Part shown: positions 7,416 through 7,493 of the stretch, one piece after another
Layout: each line of letters begins with the position of its first letter
How positions within the stretch are numbered: position 1 is the first letter of the stretch
From: Bacteroidales bacterium
GTDB taxonomy: Bacteria; Bacteroidota; Bacteroidia; Bacteroidales; VadinHA17
Direction of reading: 5' to 3'
NCBI GenBank assembly: GCA_003162595.1
Contig: PMNJ01000118.1
Location: forward strand, 10,737-18,229
Length of the DNA: 7,493 nucleotides
Position numbers and translations under genes: made by a program
The notes under the pieces: generated by a model
The model's database searches: none
What the model saw: the letters and a program-made list of their open reading frames with translations, nothing else
Told to the model about the DNA's origin: nothing

Positions 7416-7445
7416 TTTAAACCTCCTTAGTGATTAATATCTTTG
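7416..7445 (+). promoter_or_regulatory. Candidate Bacteroidota promoter reading rightward out of the window
   Basis: TATCTTTG at 7438-7445 is a full match to the -7 consensus TAnnTTTG. A TTT at 7416-7418, close to the TTG -33 element, lies 19 bp upstream, within the usual spacing. No + strand gene starts between here and the edge, so it would drive a gene beyond 7493 with a leader of at least about 40 nt. For the leftward barrel gene, the best - strand box is TGAATTTG at 7378-7385, one mismatch and without a TTG at the right distance; I do not annotate it. Confidence 0.45.
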
Positions 7446-7493
7446 CGTTACTTTGAATTTTACATTGTGCTAAAGTTAAGGGATTTCAACTTT

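Overview
The window looks like a piece of a Bacteroidota chromosome, probably from an environmental or anaerobic polysaccharide-using member. The signs are an AT-rich composition, a DUF5916/CBM9-type outer-membrane protein (a family typical of this phylum), Bacteroidota-style promoter boxes (TAnnTTTG), start codons without a clear Shine-Dalgarno sequence, and exported proteins with Bacteroidota-like signal peptides and a lipobox. The genus cannot be read from the sequence.

Layout, left to right. (1) The 3' end of a small secreted-type hypothetical protein on the + strand (2-379), followed by a clear intrinsic terminator (398-425). (2) A large - strand gene (438-3113) for an exported protein with an N-terminal CBM9-like domain and a DUF5916 outer-membrane beta-barrel. 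(3) A very AT-rich 149-bp divergent promoter region (3114-3262). (4) A + strand gene (3263-5455) for an exported GH36 alpha-galactosidase with its catalytic motifs intact. (5) A 216-bp gap between convergent genes, holding a pair of inverted palindromes (5465-5545) of REP/REPIN type; the remainder, 5546-5670, shows nothing I can call. (6) A tight two-gene - strand operon: a small predicted outer-membrane beta-barrel protein (6711-7364), then 2 bp later an alpha/beta-hydrolase lipoprotein of the proline-iminopeptidase type (5671-6708). (7) A 129-bp leader (7365-7493) with a good + strand promoter pointing out of the window.

How the genes may work together: the alpha-galactosidase would release terminal alpha-galactose from oligosaccharides in the periplasm or at the cell surface. 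The divergent CBM9/DUF5916 protein may handle glycans at the outer membrane, but this rests only on adjacency and a shared promoter region. No SusC/SusD pair, sugar transporter or regulator is present, so this is not a recognisable complete polysaccharide utilisation locus. The hydrolase and barrel pair form a separate envelope operon of unknown substrate. I see no phage, CRISPR, transposase, RNA gene or obviously new system. The most distinctive non-coding item is the palindrome pair, and the most distinctive gene arrangement is the barrel-hydrolase operon.
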